Below are positions 1-11,639 of a DNA stretch of 64,000 bases, one piece after another. Numbering within the stretch: position 1 is the stretch's first letter; each line of letters begins with the position of its first letter. The notes below the pieces were generated by a model, which ran no database searches, was not told where the DNA came from, and saw nothing but the letters and a program-made list of their open reading frames with translations. The stretch is from the NCBI GenBank assembly GCA_036785705.1, contig JAWUZG010000354.1, positions 1 through 64,000 of the forward strand, written 5' to 3'. Source of the stretch: Acanthornis magna. Taxonomy: Eukaryota; Chordata; Aves; Passeriformes; Acanthizidae. Both the position numbers and the translations under genes were made by a program.

Positions 1-3000
1 AGCTCAGTGTTCTTTTGAAAGCTGGATAGCTCTGGCGTGTCCCCAGGGAGTTCCTGTGCCAAGATGTGACCTGCTGGCTCTTTGGCAGCCTGGAGATGGC
101 TGGAGTGTGCCCAGGGGGCAAGTGTGAGTGTCAGGGACTTGCCAGCTCTTGAGGAGGATGGAGGGTGCAGGGATGTCCCCATGGAGGCCCTGTGAGTGGC
201 CGTGAGCTGGCGGCACCTTAGCAGCGTGAGACTCGTGGGCTGTCAGCCCTGAGAGCCTGTTGAAGGCCGTGATGTGCGTGCAGAGAGGTTTGTCAAATGG
301 GAGAGTCGTGGCATGTCCCTATGGAGCCGCTGGGGTTGTGTGTGCCCTCAGTGTTCTTGAGGAGCCTCGAGAGCCCTGGGATGGCCCCGTGGAAGCGCAG
401 GGAGTGCCTGTGCCATAGCAGCGGTGCCTGATGAGATCAAAGGGCCCTGGGATGTCAACTTGGAATGGCTGTGAGTGCCTGAGAGCACACGTCTGTCTCT
501 CATGGCCGGAGAGGTGTGGCAGGTGCCCATGGTAGGTGTGTGAGTGCAGGTGAGCTCAGGGCTCTGCAGAAGGCTGTAGGCCTGTGGGCTGTGAGGCTGG
601 AAGGCCTGGGAGTGCTTTGGAGCTGAGTGCTCTGTAGCAGTCGGGAGCCGCCTGGGAGGTTGTAGCAGGATGCTTTGGGCCGGCTGCTTTGCCTTGGAAC
701 GTGGTGCAGGCACTTGGAGCATGTGCTATTTGCAAATGTCTCCAGGTGTCTTTCAGAGGGCCAGCGTGTGTTGTTTTGGCCTTGAATTCTGCTGAAAGTC
801 CTTCTGGCAAGGAAGCCTGCATGAAGGTGCTGCTAGTGAGGCAAAGATTTGGCAGCTGAGCTGCTGCCGGGAGTTGCAGGCGTCTGCCTGACAGTCAGTC
901 CCTTGAGAGTGTCAATGTGCAGTCAGTCCCCTTTCCTAGGGGAGATTTTTCTAGCGTGTTCCTCCTTGGAGTGTGTGAGGGCTCCTGCTGGGGAAGTGGA
1001 CAGCAAGCAAGGGCACTGTTGGTGGTGAAGGGAGAGAGAGCTGCCCAGGAGTGTTGGTGTGGTGAGTTACATGGAGCTCTACTTGGGAATTGGGTTTTTT
1101 TGCTTGCTGTAAGATATGACTGCTTTCCTATTGTTTTCATAGAGTGCACTCCATTGTACTCTGTGTAGGCTCCCAGGAGTAGGTTTAGCTTTTCTATGGA
1201 GTGGTCAGTAATTGGGATTGAGTTGTCTGTGTCGAATCATTTGTGTTAGGGAAGAGCTGCTTTTCTAGGAATAGATCAGATGGGCCATTTGTAAGTGCTG
1301 CGGGACAGAGTTACTTAAAGCACTGGCTTTAAGTGTGAGGCTGGGATTGGATGCAGCCGCCGCCAAGGCTCCTGTGTCTGAGAAGGAGTTGAGAAAGCCA
1401 AGGGCTGCTCTCTGGCCCTCGTGACTCAGTGGCCAGGCTGCTCTGGGAGGCTTTGTGTGAATCTGCCAGCACAGCAGCGACAGATGTCCCCGAGGAGCTT
1501 GTGTGAGTGCAGGTGAGATCAGAGCTCTTGAGCAGCCTGGAGAGCCTGGGGATGTGGCCACGGAACCGCCAGGATATCTGGTGACCTCGGGGTTCCTATG
1601 AGCAGAGGGAGCACTAAGATGTGCCCATGGCACCTGTGTAAGTGCCTGTGGCTAAAGGGCTCTTTTGCAGCCTGGAGAGCCATGGCATGTGGCCATGAAG
1701 CCACAGTGCATGTCTGTGACATCAGAGCGCTTTGGCAGCATGGAAAGGCCTGGAATGGCTGCAGGGGCCAGAGATGAGTGCCTGTGACATCAGAGCTGTC
1801 CAGCAGCAGCAGGGAGACGGAGGGAATGTCACAGGCCATGCCCTGTGAGTTGCTGTGACAGCGTGGCTCCTTAGCAGCGTGCAGATTGCCGGGATGTTAC
1901 CCTGCAGGCCCTGGCATTGCCCTTGTTGTGTGTGTTGTTTAGGAAGATAGAGAGAGCCCTGGCATGTCCCCCTGGAAGGCCAGGGAGTGGCAGTTGCAAA
2001 AGAGCTCCTTAGCACTTAGAGACACGTGGGATGTCCCCATGGAGGCACTGTGAGAGCCCGTGACCTCAGAGGTCTTTGGAAGCTGAGAGAGCCCCGGGAT
2101 GCCATGGGATGTGAGCATGGGGAGCCTGTGGGCAGGTGTGATGTCCCTGCTTGTGCTGGTGCATCCCCCCCTGCCCTTTTTTCAGGCTGCAGCATGATAT
2201 GAGAAATGCTGCTGAGGCCTTGGCCTTGACGAAGGCAGCGGGGCTGAGGTGCTGTGGAGCTTCTGAGAAACGCTGTGTGCTGCCAGGAAGTGCTGTGTTC
2301 TAAGGTGCTCCTGCTTTTTTTGCCTGTTGAACAGACCTTGAAATTTGTTTTTGCCTGGATGGCATCACATTGGTGTTGTCCCGTGTTCAGGGAAAGCTGC
2401 CGATGAGAAGTGGGGCCAGGCTGAAGGCTTGTTGTGACTAAAGGCCATGCCTCGGGGCCCTGTAAGCAGGGGTGCCAAAGGAGGCCCTGGCAGCTGTGCT
2501 GGGCCACAGCAGCGGTGAGCAGCAAAGTCCCTGTGCGTGGGGCCTCTGCCAGCCGGCAGCTGTCCCGTTTGCTGCACTCGGGGGATCCGCGAAGGAGCAC
2601 GGCTCCTGGGCCCCCGATCCTGCTGCTCCCCGAGGCCTCAGGCTTTGGCCGCTGAGAAGATGGCAAGGCACGTGAAAGGAGTATTTCAGTAGCTTGGAGG
2701 GGAATTTTGCCTCGTAGAGCCTCTTTGTGTGCTTGTGGGAGTGCAGGTGTGCATGCGCTCTCTGCAATGTGGGAGAGGGGCTGCTCTGGTGGATTCAGAA
2801 GTGCTTTAGGTTTGTCCCTAAGTTAGGTCTCGAAGTTCCTGCAGTGCTATGGTAAGGGCTGTGTGGATCCTTTGCTGAGGTCTTGGGTTCCAGCTCAGTT
2901 CTAAGTGAAGCGTTGTGTAGTTGAAGTCCAGTTCAGTTGAAATGCTCTTAACTGCTGTTCCTGCCCTAAGCTGTTCATTTGAATTTGAGTTATCAAGTGA

Positions 3001-3336
3001 AGTGTTGCTCAAGCTGAAGTGCTCTTAAGGGAAGTGCTCTTGAGCCTTTGGGCCATGTTCTTCTTATCCTGACCCTTTCTCTTCTTTAGAGACACAGCCT
3101 CACGCACACGGACAGACAGACAGAGATAATTTGGGTTTGATTTCATTTTGGATTGATTGACTCTGGATTTTTGTTTGTTGCTTTTCCTCACTGTGCTTTA
3201 AGCATGGTATAAGTAGTAGAGTGAAGCTTAGCAAGGAAGCTTGTCCTGCTGTGGCTTTTCCATGAAATCTTTCTTTCCCGATAGCTTTCCTATGATTCTT
3301 GGAGTGATGTAAAAGTGCCTGTGCCATCACATCTCT
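1..3336. repeat. Macrosatellite unit A (left-truncated by the window)
   Basis: This copy starts about 126 bases into the unit as phased here, because the window begins inside it. It is nearly identical to unit B. Differences seen include GATAGCTC against GATATCTC near 28, GGCGGCACC against GGCAGCACC near 210, CGGAACCGCC against CGGAGCCGCC near 1565, and AGCAGCGTGC against AGCAGTGTGC near 1878. It shares the GGGGAGATTT variant near 944 with unit E, while B, C, F and G carry GGGGAGGTTT. Confidence 0.95.
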
Positions 3337-4000
3337 TTAGCAGCGTGGAGCCGCCTGGGATGTCAGCACCGAGGTGCTGGGAGTGAGTGCCTGTGACACC
3401 AGGGCTTCTGGGCAGCCTGCGGACTGCTGGCGTGTTCCTATGGCTGTCCTGGGACAGCCTGTGAGCTCAGTGTTCTTTTGAAAGCTGGATATCTCTGGCG
3501 TGTCCCCAGGGAGTTCCTGTGCCAAGATGTGACCTGCTGGCTCTTTGGCAGCCTGGAGATGGCTGGAGTGTGCCCAGGGGGCAAGTGTGAGTGTCAGGGA
3601 CTTGCCAGCTCTTGAGGAGGATGGAGGGTGCAGGGATGTCCCCATGGAGGCCCTGTGAGTGGCCGTGAGCTGGCAGCACCTTAGCAGCGTGAGACTCGTG
3701 GGCTGTCAGCCCTGAGAGCCTGTTGAAGGCCGTGATGTGCGTGCAGAGAGGTTTGTCAAATGGGAGAGTCGTGGCATGTCCCTATGGAGCCGCTGGGGTT
3801 GTGTGTGCCCTCAGTGTTCTTGAGGAGCCTCGAGAGCCCTGGGATGGCCCCGTGGAAGCGCAGGGAGTGCCTGTGCCATAGCAGCGGTGCCTGATGAGAT
3901 CAAAGGGCCCTGGGATGTCAACTTGGAATGGCTGTGAGTGCCTGAGAGCACACGTCTGTCTCTCATGGCCGGAGAGGTGTGGCAGGTGCCCATGGTAGGT
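3315..4000. repeat. 68-72-bp sub-repeat block 1 (shown in unit B)
   Basis: Degenerate copies of a motif resembling GTGCCTGTGACATCAGAGCT, followed by CTTTAGCAGCCTGGAG, a CTGGGATGTCCCCATGGAGG-like part and CCTGTGA, start at about 3315, 3387, 3456, 3513, 3591 and 3659. The spacings are 72, 69, 57, 78 and 68 bases. Later copies become less regular. The same block recurs at the same place in every full unit. The macrosatellite is therefore a higher-order repeat built on an older minisatellite. Confidence 0.85.
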
Positions 4001-6799
4001 GTGTGAGTGCAGGTGAGCTCAGGGCTCTGCAGAAGGCTGTAGGCCTGTGGGCTGTGAGGCTGGAAGGCCTGGGAGTGCTTTGGAGCTGAGTGCTCTGTAG
4101 CAGTCGGGAGCCGCCTGGGAGGTTGTAGCAGGATGCTTTGGGCCGGCTGCTTTGCCTTGGAACGTGGTGCAGGCACTTGGAGCATGTGCTATTTGCAAAT
4201 GTCTCCAGGTGTCTTTCAGAGGGCCAGCGTGTGTTGTTTTGGCCTTGAATTCTGCTGAAAGTCCTTCTGGCAAGGAAGCCTGCATGAAGGTGCTGCTAGT
4301 GAGGCAAAGATTTGGCAGCTGAGCTGCTGCCGGGAGTTGCAGGCGTCTGCCTGACAGTCAGTCCCTTGAGAGTGTCAATGTGCAGTCAGTCCCCTTTCCT
4401 AGGGGAGGTTTTTCTAGCGTGTTCCTCCTTGGAGTGTGTGAGGGCTCCTGCTGGGGAAGTGGACAGCAAGCAAGGGCACTGTTGGTGGTGAAGGGAGAGA
4501 GAGCTGCCCAGGAGTGTTGGTGTGGTGAGTTACATGGAGCTCTACTTGGGAATTGGGTTTTTTTGCTTGCTGTAAGATATGACTGCTTTCCTATTGTTTT
4601 CATAGAGTGCACTCCATTGTACTCTGTGTAGGCTCCCAGGAGTAGGTTTAGCTTTTCTATGGAGTGGTCAGTAATTGGGATTGAGTTGTCTGTGTCGAAT
4701 CATTTGTGTTAGGGAAGAGCTGCTTTTCTAGGAATAGATCAGATGGGCCATTTGTAAGTGCTGCGGGACAGAGTTACTTAAAGCACTGGCTTTAAGTGTG
4801 AGGCTGGGATTGGATGCAGCCGCCGCCAAGGCTCCTGTGTCTGAGAAGGAGTTGAGAAAGCCAAGGGCTGCTCTCTGGCCCTCGTGACTCAGTGGCCAGG
4901 CTGCTCTGGGAGGCTTTGTGTGAATCTGCCAGCACAGCAGCGACAGATGTCCCCGAGGAGCTTGTGTGAGTGCAGGTGAGATCAGAGCTCTTGAGCAGCC
5001 TGGAGAGCCTGGGGATGTGGCCACGGAGCCGCCAGGATATCTGGTGACCTCGGGGTTCCTATGAGCAGAGGGAGCACTAAGATGTGCCCATGGCACCTGT
5101 GTAAGTGCCTGTGGCTAAAGGGCTCTTTTGCAGCCTGGAGAGCCTTGGCATGTGGCCATGAAGCCACAGTGCGTGTCTGTGACATCAGAGCGCTTTGGCA
5201 GCATGGAAAGGCCTGGAATGGCTGCAGGGGCCAGAGATGAGTGCCTGTGACATCAGAGCTGTCCAGCAGCAGCAGGGAGACGGAGGGAATGTCACAGGCC
5301 ATGCCCTGTGAGTTGCTGTGACAGCGTGGCTCCTTAGCAGTGTGCAGATTGCCGGGATGTTACCCTGCAGGCCCTGGCATTGCCCTTGTTGTGTGTGTTG
5401 TTTAGGAAGATAGAGAGAGCCCTGGCATGTCCCCCTGGAAGGCCAGGGAGTGGCAGTTGCAAAAGAGCTCCTTAGCACTTAGAGACACGTGGGATGTCCC
5501 CATGGAGGCACTGTGAGAGCCCGTGACCTCAGAGGTCTTTGGAAGCTGAGAGAGCCCCGGGATGCCATGGGATGTGAGCATGGGGAGCCTGTGGGCAGGT
5601 GTGATGTCCCTGCTTGTGCTGGTGCATCCCCCCCTGCCCTTTTTTCAGGCTGCAGCATGATATGAGAAATGCTGCTGAGGCCTTGGCCTTGACGAAGGCA
5701 GCGGGGCTGAGGTGCTGTGGAGCTTCTGAGAAACGCTGTGTGCTGCCAGGAAGTGCTGTGTTCTAAGGTGCTCCTGCTTTTTTTGCCTGTTGAACAGACC
5801 TTGAAATTTGTTTTTGCCTGGATGGCATCACATTGGTGTTGTCCCGTGTTCAGGGAAAGCTGCCGATGAGAAGTGGGGCCAGGCTGAAGGCTTGTTGTGA
5901 CTAAAGGCCATGCCTCGGGGCCCTGTAAGCAGGGGTGCCAAAGGAGGCCCTGGCAGCTGTGCTGGGCCACAGCAGCGGTGAGCAGCAAAGTCCCTGTGCG
6001 TGGGGCCTCTGCCAGCCGGCAGCTGTCCCGTTTGCTGCACTCGGGGGATCCGCGAAGGAGCACGGCTCCTGGGCCCCCGATCCTGCTGCTCCCCGAGGCC
6101 TCAGGCTTTGGCCGCTGAGAAGATGGCAAGGCACGTGAAAGGAGTATTTCAGTAGCTTGGAGGGGAATTTTGCCTCGTAGAGCCTCTTTGTGTGCTTGTG
6201 GGAGTGCAGGTGTGCATGCGCTCTCTGCAATGTGGGAGAGGGGCTGCTCTGGTGGATTCAGAAGTGCTTTAGGTTTGTCCCTAAGTTAGGTCTCGAAGTT
6301 CCTGCAGTGCTATGGTAAGGGCTGTGTGGATCCTTTGCTGAGGTCTTGGGTTCCAGCTCAGTTCTAAGTGAAGCGTTGTGTAGTTGAAGTCCAGTTCAGT
6401 TGAAATGCTCTTAACTGCTGTTCCTGCCCTAAGCTGTTCATTTGAATTTGAGTTATCAAGTGAAGTGTTGCTCAAGCTGAAGTGCTCTTAAGGGAAGTGC
6501 TCTTGAGCCTTTGGGCCATGTTCTTCTTATCCTGACCCTTTCTCTTCTTTAGAGACACAGCCTCACGCACACGGACAGACAGACAGAGATAATTTGGGTT
6601 TGATTTCATTTTGGATTGATTGACTCTGGATTTTTGTTTGTTGCTTTTCCTCACTGTGCTTTAAGCATGGTATAAGTAGTAGAGTGAAGCTTAGCAAGGA
6701 AGCTTGTCCTGCTGTGGCTTTTCCATGAAATCTTTCTTTCCCGATAGCTTTCCTATGATTCTTGGAGTGATGTAAAAGTGCCTGTGCCATCACATCTCT
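3337..6799. repeat. Macrosatellite unit B (full, 3,463 bp)
   Basis: This is a full-length reference copy. Its layout is: sub-repeat block 1 from about 3315 to 4000 (including the last bases before the phase point), complex sequence with a GC-rich core to about 4960, sub-repeat block 2 from about 4960 to 5580, then a complex tail. The tail has a T-rich, AGTGCTCTTAAG-type segment (about 6260-6510), a short CAGA run (6576-6587) and an A/T-richer end. Its neighbours A and C are the closest copies over its first half. Confidence 0.96.
4960..5580. repeat. 68-72-bp sub-repeat block 2 (shown in unit B)
   Basis: Clear monomers start at about 5105, 5173, 5241 and 5312 (spacing 68, 68 and 71). Further diverged ones lie on either side, the last near 5450 and 5519. 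Each carries a GTGCCTGTGACATCAGAGC-like head, a TTAGCAGC/TTGGCAGC box, GGAGAG and a GATGT-CC box. Monomers within a unit differ far more from one another than equivalent monomers in different units, which is the signature of a higher-order repeat. Confidence 0.85.
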
Positions 6800-9700
6800 T
6801 TAGCAGCGTGGAGCCGCCTGGGATGTCAGCACCGAGGTGCTGGGAGTGAGTGCCTGTGACACCAGGGCTTCTGGGCAGCCTGCGGACTGCTGGCGTGTTC
6901 CTATGGCTGTCCTGGGACAGCCTGTGAGCTCAGTGTTCTTTTGAAAGCTGGATATCTCTGGCGTGTCCCCAGGGAGTTCCTGTGCCAAGATGTGACCTGC
7001 TGGCTCTTTGGCAGCCTGGAGATGGCTGGAGTGTGCCCAGGGGGCAAGTGTGAGTGTCAGGGACTTGCCAGCTCTTGAGGAGGATGGAGGGTGCAGGGAT
7101 GTCCCCATGGAGGCCCTGTGAGTGGCCGTGAGCTGGCAGCACCTTAGCAGCGTGAGACTCGTGGGCTGTCAGCCCTGAGAGCCTGTTGAAGGCCGTGATG
7201 TGCGTGCAGAGAGGTTTGTCAAATGGGAGAGTCGTGGCATGTCCCTATGGAGCCGCTGGGGTTGTGTGTGCCCTCAGTGTTCTTGAGGAGCCTCGAGAGC
7301 CCTGGGATGGCCCCGTGGAAGCGCAGGGAGTGCCTGTGCCATAGCAGCGGTGCCTGATGAGATCAAAGGGCCCTGGGATGTCAACTTGGAATGGCTGTGA
7401 GTGCCTGAGAGCACACGTCTGTCTCTCATGGCCGGAGAGGTGTGGCAGGTGCCCATGGTAGGTGTGTGAGTGCAGGTGAGCTCAGGGCTCTGCAGAAGGC
7501 TGTAGGCCTGTGGGCTGTGAGGCTGGAAGGCCTGGGAGTGCTTTGGAGCTGAGTGCTCTGTAGCAGTCGGGAGCCGCCTGGGAGGTTGTAGCAGGATGCT
7601 TTGGGCCGGCTGCTTTGCCTTGGAACGTGGTGCAGGCACTTGGAGCATGTGCTATTTGCAAATGTCTCCAGGTGTCTTTCAGAGGGCCAGCGTGTGTTGT
7701 TTTGGCCTTGAATTCTGCTGAAAGTCCTTCTGGCAAGGAAGCCTGCATGAAGGTGCTGCTAGTGAGGCAAAGATTTGGCAGCTGAGCTGCTGCCGGGAGT
7801 TGCAGGCGTCTGCCTGACAGTCAGTCCCTTGAGAGTGTCAATGTGCAGTCAGTCCCCTTTCCTAGGGGAGGTTTTTCTAGCGTGTTCCTCCTTGGAGTGT
7901 GTGAGGGCTCCTGCTGGGGAAGTGGACAGCAAGCAAGGGCACTGTTGGTGGTGAAGGGAGAGAGAGCTGCCCAGGAGTGTTGGTGTGGTGAGTTACATGG
8001 AGCTCTACTTGGGAATTGGGTTTTTTTGCTTGCTGTAAGATATGACTGCTTTCCTATTGTTTTCATAGAGTGCACTCCATTGTACTCTGTGTAGGCTCCC
8101 AGGAGTAGGTTTAGCTTTTCTATGGAGTGGTCAGTAATTGGGATTGAGTTGTCTGTGTCGAATCATTTGTGTTAGGGAAGAGCTGCTTTTCTAGGAATAG
8201 ATCAGATGGGCCATTTGTAAGTGCTGCGGGACAGAGTTACTTAAAGCACTGGCTTTAAGTGTGAGGCTGGGATTGGATGCAGCCGCCGCCAAGGCTCCTG
8301 TGTCTGAGAAGGAGTTGAGAAAGCCAAGGGCTGCTCTCTGGCCCTCGTGACTCAGTGGCCAGGCTGCTCTGGGAGGCTTTGTGTGAATCTGCCAGCACAG
8401 CAGCGACAGATGTCCCCGAGGAGCTTGTGTGAGTGCAGGTGAGATCAGAGCTCTTGAGCAGCCTGGAGAGCCTGGGGATGTGGCCACGGAGCCGCCAGGA
8501 TATCTGGTGACCTCGGGGTTCCTATGAGCAGAGGGAGCACTAAGATGTGCCCATGGCACCTGTGTAAGTGCCTGTGGCTAAAGGGCTCTTTTGCAGCCTG
8601 GAGAGCCTTGGCATGTGGCCATGAAGCCACAGTGCGTGTCTGTGACATCAGAGCGCTTTGGCAGCATGGAAAGGCCTGGAATGGCTGCAGGGGCCAGAGG
8701 TGAGTGCCTGTGACATCAGAGCTGTCCAGCAGCAGCAGGGAGACGGAGGGAATGTCACAGGCCATGCCCTGTGAGTTGCTGTGACAGCGTGGCTCCTTAG
8801 CAGCGTGCAGATTGCCGGGATGTTACCCTGCAGGCCCTGGCATTGCCCTTGTTGTGTGTGTTGTTTAGGAAGATAGAGAGAGCCCTGGCATGTCCCGCTG
8901 GAAGGCCAGGGAGTGGCAGTTGCAAAAGAGCTCCTTAGCACTTAGAGACACGTGGGATGTCCCCATGGAGGCACTGTGAGAGCCCGTGACCTCAGAGGTC
9001 TTTGGAAGCTGAGAGAGCCCCGGGATGCCATGGGATGTGAGCATGGGGAGCCTGTGGGCAGGTGTGATGTCCCTGCTTGTGCTGGTGCATCCCCCCCTGC
9101 CCTTTTTTCAGGCTGCAGCATGATATGAGAAATGCTGCTGAGGCCTTGGCCTTGACGAAGGCAGCGGGGCTGAGGTGCTGTGGAGCTTCTGAGAAACGCT
9201 GTGTGCTGCCAGGAAGTGCTGTGTTCTAAGGTGCTCCTGCTTTTTTTGCCTGTTGAACAGACTTTGAAATTTGTTTTTGCCTGGATGGCATCACATTGGT
9301 GTTGTCCCGTGTTCAGGGAAAGCTGCTGATGAGAAGTGGGGCCAGGCTGAAGGCTTGTTGTGACTAAAGGCCATGCCTTGGGGCCCTGTAAGCAGGGGTG
9401 CCAAAGGAGGCCCTGGCAGCTGTGCTGGGCCGCAGCAGCGGTGAGCAGCAAAGTCCCTGTGCGTGGGGCCTCTGCCAGCCGGCAGCTGTCCCGTTTGCTG
9501 CACTCGGGGCATCCGCGAAGGAGCACGGCTCCTGGGCCCCCAATCCTGCCGCTCCCCGAGGCCTCAGGCTTTGGCCGCTGAGAAGATGGCAAGGCACGTG
9601 AAAGGAGTATTTCAGTAGCTTGGAGGGGAATTTTGCATCCTAGAGCCTCTTTGTGTGCTTGTGGGAGTGCAGGTGTGCATGCGCTCTCTGCAATGTGGGA

Positions 9701-10262
9701 GAGGGGCTGCTCTGGTGGATTCAGAAGTGCTTTAGGTTTGTCCCTAAGTTAGGTCTCGAAGTTCCTGCAGTGCTATGGTAAGGGCTGTGTGGATCCTTTG
9801 CTGAGGTCTTGGGTTCCAGCTCAGTTCTAAGTGAAGCGTTGTGTAGTTGAAGTCCAGTTCAGTTGAAATGCCCTGAACTGCTGTTCCTGCCCTAAGTTGT
9901 TCATTTGAATTTGAGTTATCAAGTGAAGTGTTGCTCAAGCTGAAGTGCTCTTAAGGGAAGTGCTCTTGAGCCTTTGGGCATGTTCTTCTTATCCTGACCC
10001 TTTCTCTTCTTTAGAGACACAGCCTCACACACACGGACAGACAGACAGAGATAATTTGGGTTTGATTTCATTTTGGATTGATTGACTCTGGATTTTTGTT
10101 TGTTGCTTTTCCTCGCTGTGCTTTGAGCATGGTATAAGTAGTAGAGTGAAGCTTAGCAAGGAAGCTTGTCCTGCTGTGGCTTTGCTATGAAATCTTTCTT
10201 TCCTAATAGCTTTCCCGTGATTCTCTTGAGTGATGTGCAAGTGCCTGTGCCATCACATCTCT
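6800..10262. repeat. Macrosatellite unit C (full, with a diverged 3' part)
   Basis: The first half matches unit B closely. The second half has private or older variants: AGAGGTGAGTG near 8696, CCCGCTGG near 8897, GCATCCTAG near 9636, a one-base loss in TTTGGGCATG near 9976, and a tail reading GCTATGAAAT and GATGTGCAAGTGCC instead of TCCATGAAAT and GATGTAAAAGTGCC. A compensating extra base near 10223 keeps the length at 3,463. The tail variants resemble those of the divergent unit D next to it. Confidence 0.95.
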
Positions 10263-11635
10263 TTAGCAGCGTGGAGCCGCCTGGGATGTCAGCACCGAGG
10301 TGCTGGGAGTGAGTGCTTGTGACACCAGGGCTTCTGGGCAGCGTGTGGACTCCTGGCGTGTGCCTATGGCTGTCCTGGGACAGCCTGTGAGCTCAGTGCT
10401 CTTTTGAAAGCTGGATATCTCTGGCGTGTCCCCAGGGAGTTCCTGTGCCAAGATGTGACCTGCTGGCTCTTTGGCAGCCTGGAGATGGCTGGAGTGTGCC
10501 CAGGGGGCAAGTGTGAGTGTCAGGGACTTGCCAGCTCTTGAGGAGGATGGAGAGTGCAGAGATGTCCCCATGGAGCCCCTGTGAGTGCCTGTGAGCTCAG
10601 AAGTCTATGGAGGCTTAAGACAGCTGTGATGAAATGGGATGTCAGCAGGGGGAATGTAATGAAATTTGATCTCCCAGCTTGTGGTGGTGCATTCCTGTCT
10701 CCTCCCCTTTTTGAGCCCCACCATGATCTGAGAAATGCTCCTTAGGCATCGGCCTTGAGGAACTGCAGCTTGGCTGAGCAGCTCTTGAGCTTATGAGAAA
10801 CACTGTGTGCTCCCAGGAAGTGCTGCTGTCTAACGTGGTCCTGTTTTGTTTTTTTTTATCGTAACAGCCTTGGAAAAAAACAGCCTTGTTTTTGCCTGAA
10901 TGGTAAACATTGCGTGCCAGTGTGCGTGTCCTCTCCGGAATGTGGCAGAGGGGCTGCTCTCCTGGATTCTGAAGTAGTTTAGAAGCGCAAGGAAGTTCTG
11001 CCTGTAAGTAAAATTACTATTGAGAGATGGTAAATCCTGTGGGGGTCCTTTTCTGAGGTGTTGGGCTTGAGTTCATTTCTATGTGAAGTCTTATTAACTT
11101 GAAATATGGTTAGGATTAAATGCTGTTAAGTGTTGTTCCTCTGCTAGGTGGTTAATTTGAAGGTAGAAATTTAAATGTTGCTCAAATGGACGTACTGTTA
11201 AGTGAAGTGCTCTTGAGCCTTTCAAGCGTGTTCATGTAATCCCGACACTTTCTCTCCTTTGGAGACACTCGCACACATACACAGACACAGACAGACAGAC
11301 ATAGGTAATTTTGGTTTAATTTCATTTTGGATTGATTGGATTTATTTTGTTTCATTTCCTCGCTGTGCCTTAAGCATGGTGTAGGTAGTAGAGTGGAGCT
11401 TGGCAAGGAAGCTTGTCCTGCTGTGGCTTTGCTATGAAATCTTTCTTTCCCGATAGCTTTCCTATGATTCTTTGAGTGATGTGCGAGTGCCTGTGCCATC
11501 ACATCTCTTTAGTGAGTGAGTGAAGCTTGGCAAGGAAGCTTGTCCTGCTGTGGCTTTTCCATGAAATCTTTCTTTCCCGATAGCTTTCCTATGATTCTTG
11601 GAGTGATGTAAAAGTGCCTGTGCCATCACACCTCT
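10263..11635. repeat. Aberrant short macrosatellite unit D (1,373 bp, divergent)
   Basis: The first ~300 bases match the other units closely. At the shared motif GATGTCCCCATGGAG (10561) the copy jumps about 1.86 kb ahead in the unit, from the position equivalent to 7098 to that equivalent to 8956. From there the sequence is strongly diverged, though still alignable with unit C positions 8956-9290 and 9670-10262, with a further loss of roughly 360-370 bases near 10905. It ends with a 127-bp shifted duplication of its tail. I infer a relic of an older unit type that escaped homogenisation, joined to array-type sequence by exchange between sub-repeats. Confidence 0.9.
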
Positions 11636-11639
11636 TTAG
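11391..11639. repeat. 127-bp tandem duplication at the D/E boundary
   Basis: The segment with AGCTTGGCAAGGAAGCTTGT occurs at 11397 and again at 11524, a shift of 127 bases, each continuing to CACATCTCTTTAG or CACACCTCTTTAG. The first copy has old-type variants (GCTATGAAAT, GATGTGCGAGTGCC). The second has the array-type variants (TCCATGAAAT, GATGTAAAAGTGCC). This looks like the actual recombination seam between the diverged unit and the homogenised array. Confidence 0.9.

Noticed and set aside
348..722. 124-codon and other open frames repeated in each satellite unit
   Set aside because: They are open because the GC-rich sequence has few stops. They overlap on both strands, contain the minisatellite sub-repeat, show no domain, and differ between units mostly by amino-acid changes.
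917..1168. 83-codon plus-strand frame in each unit (starts MQSVPFPRG)
   Set aside because: No recognisable family and it overlaps an equally long minus-strand frame. Conservation only reflects the near identity of all units.
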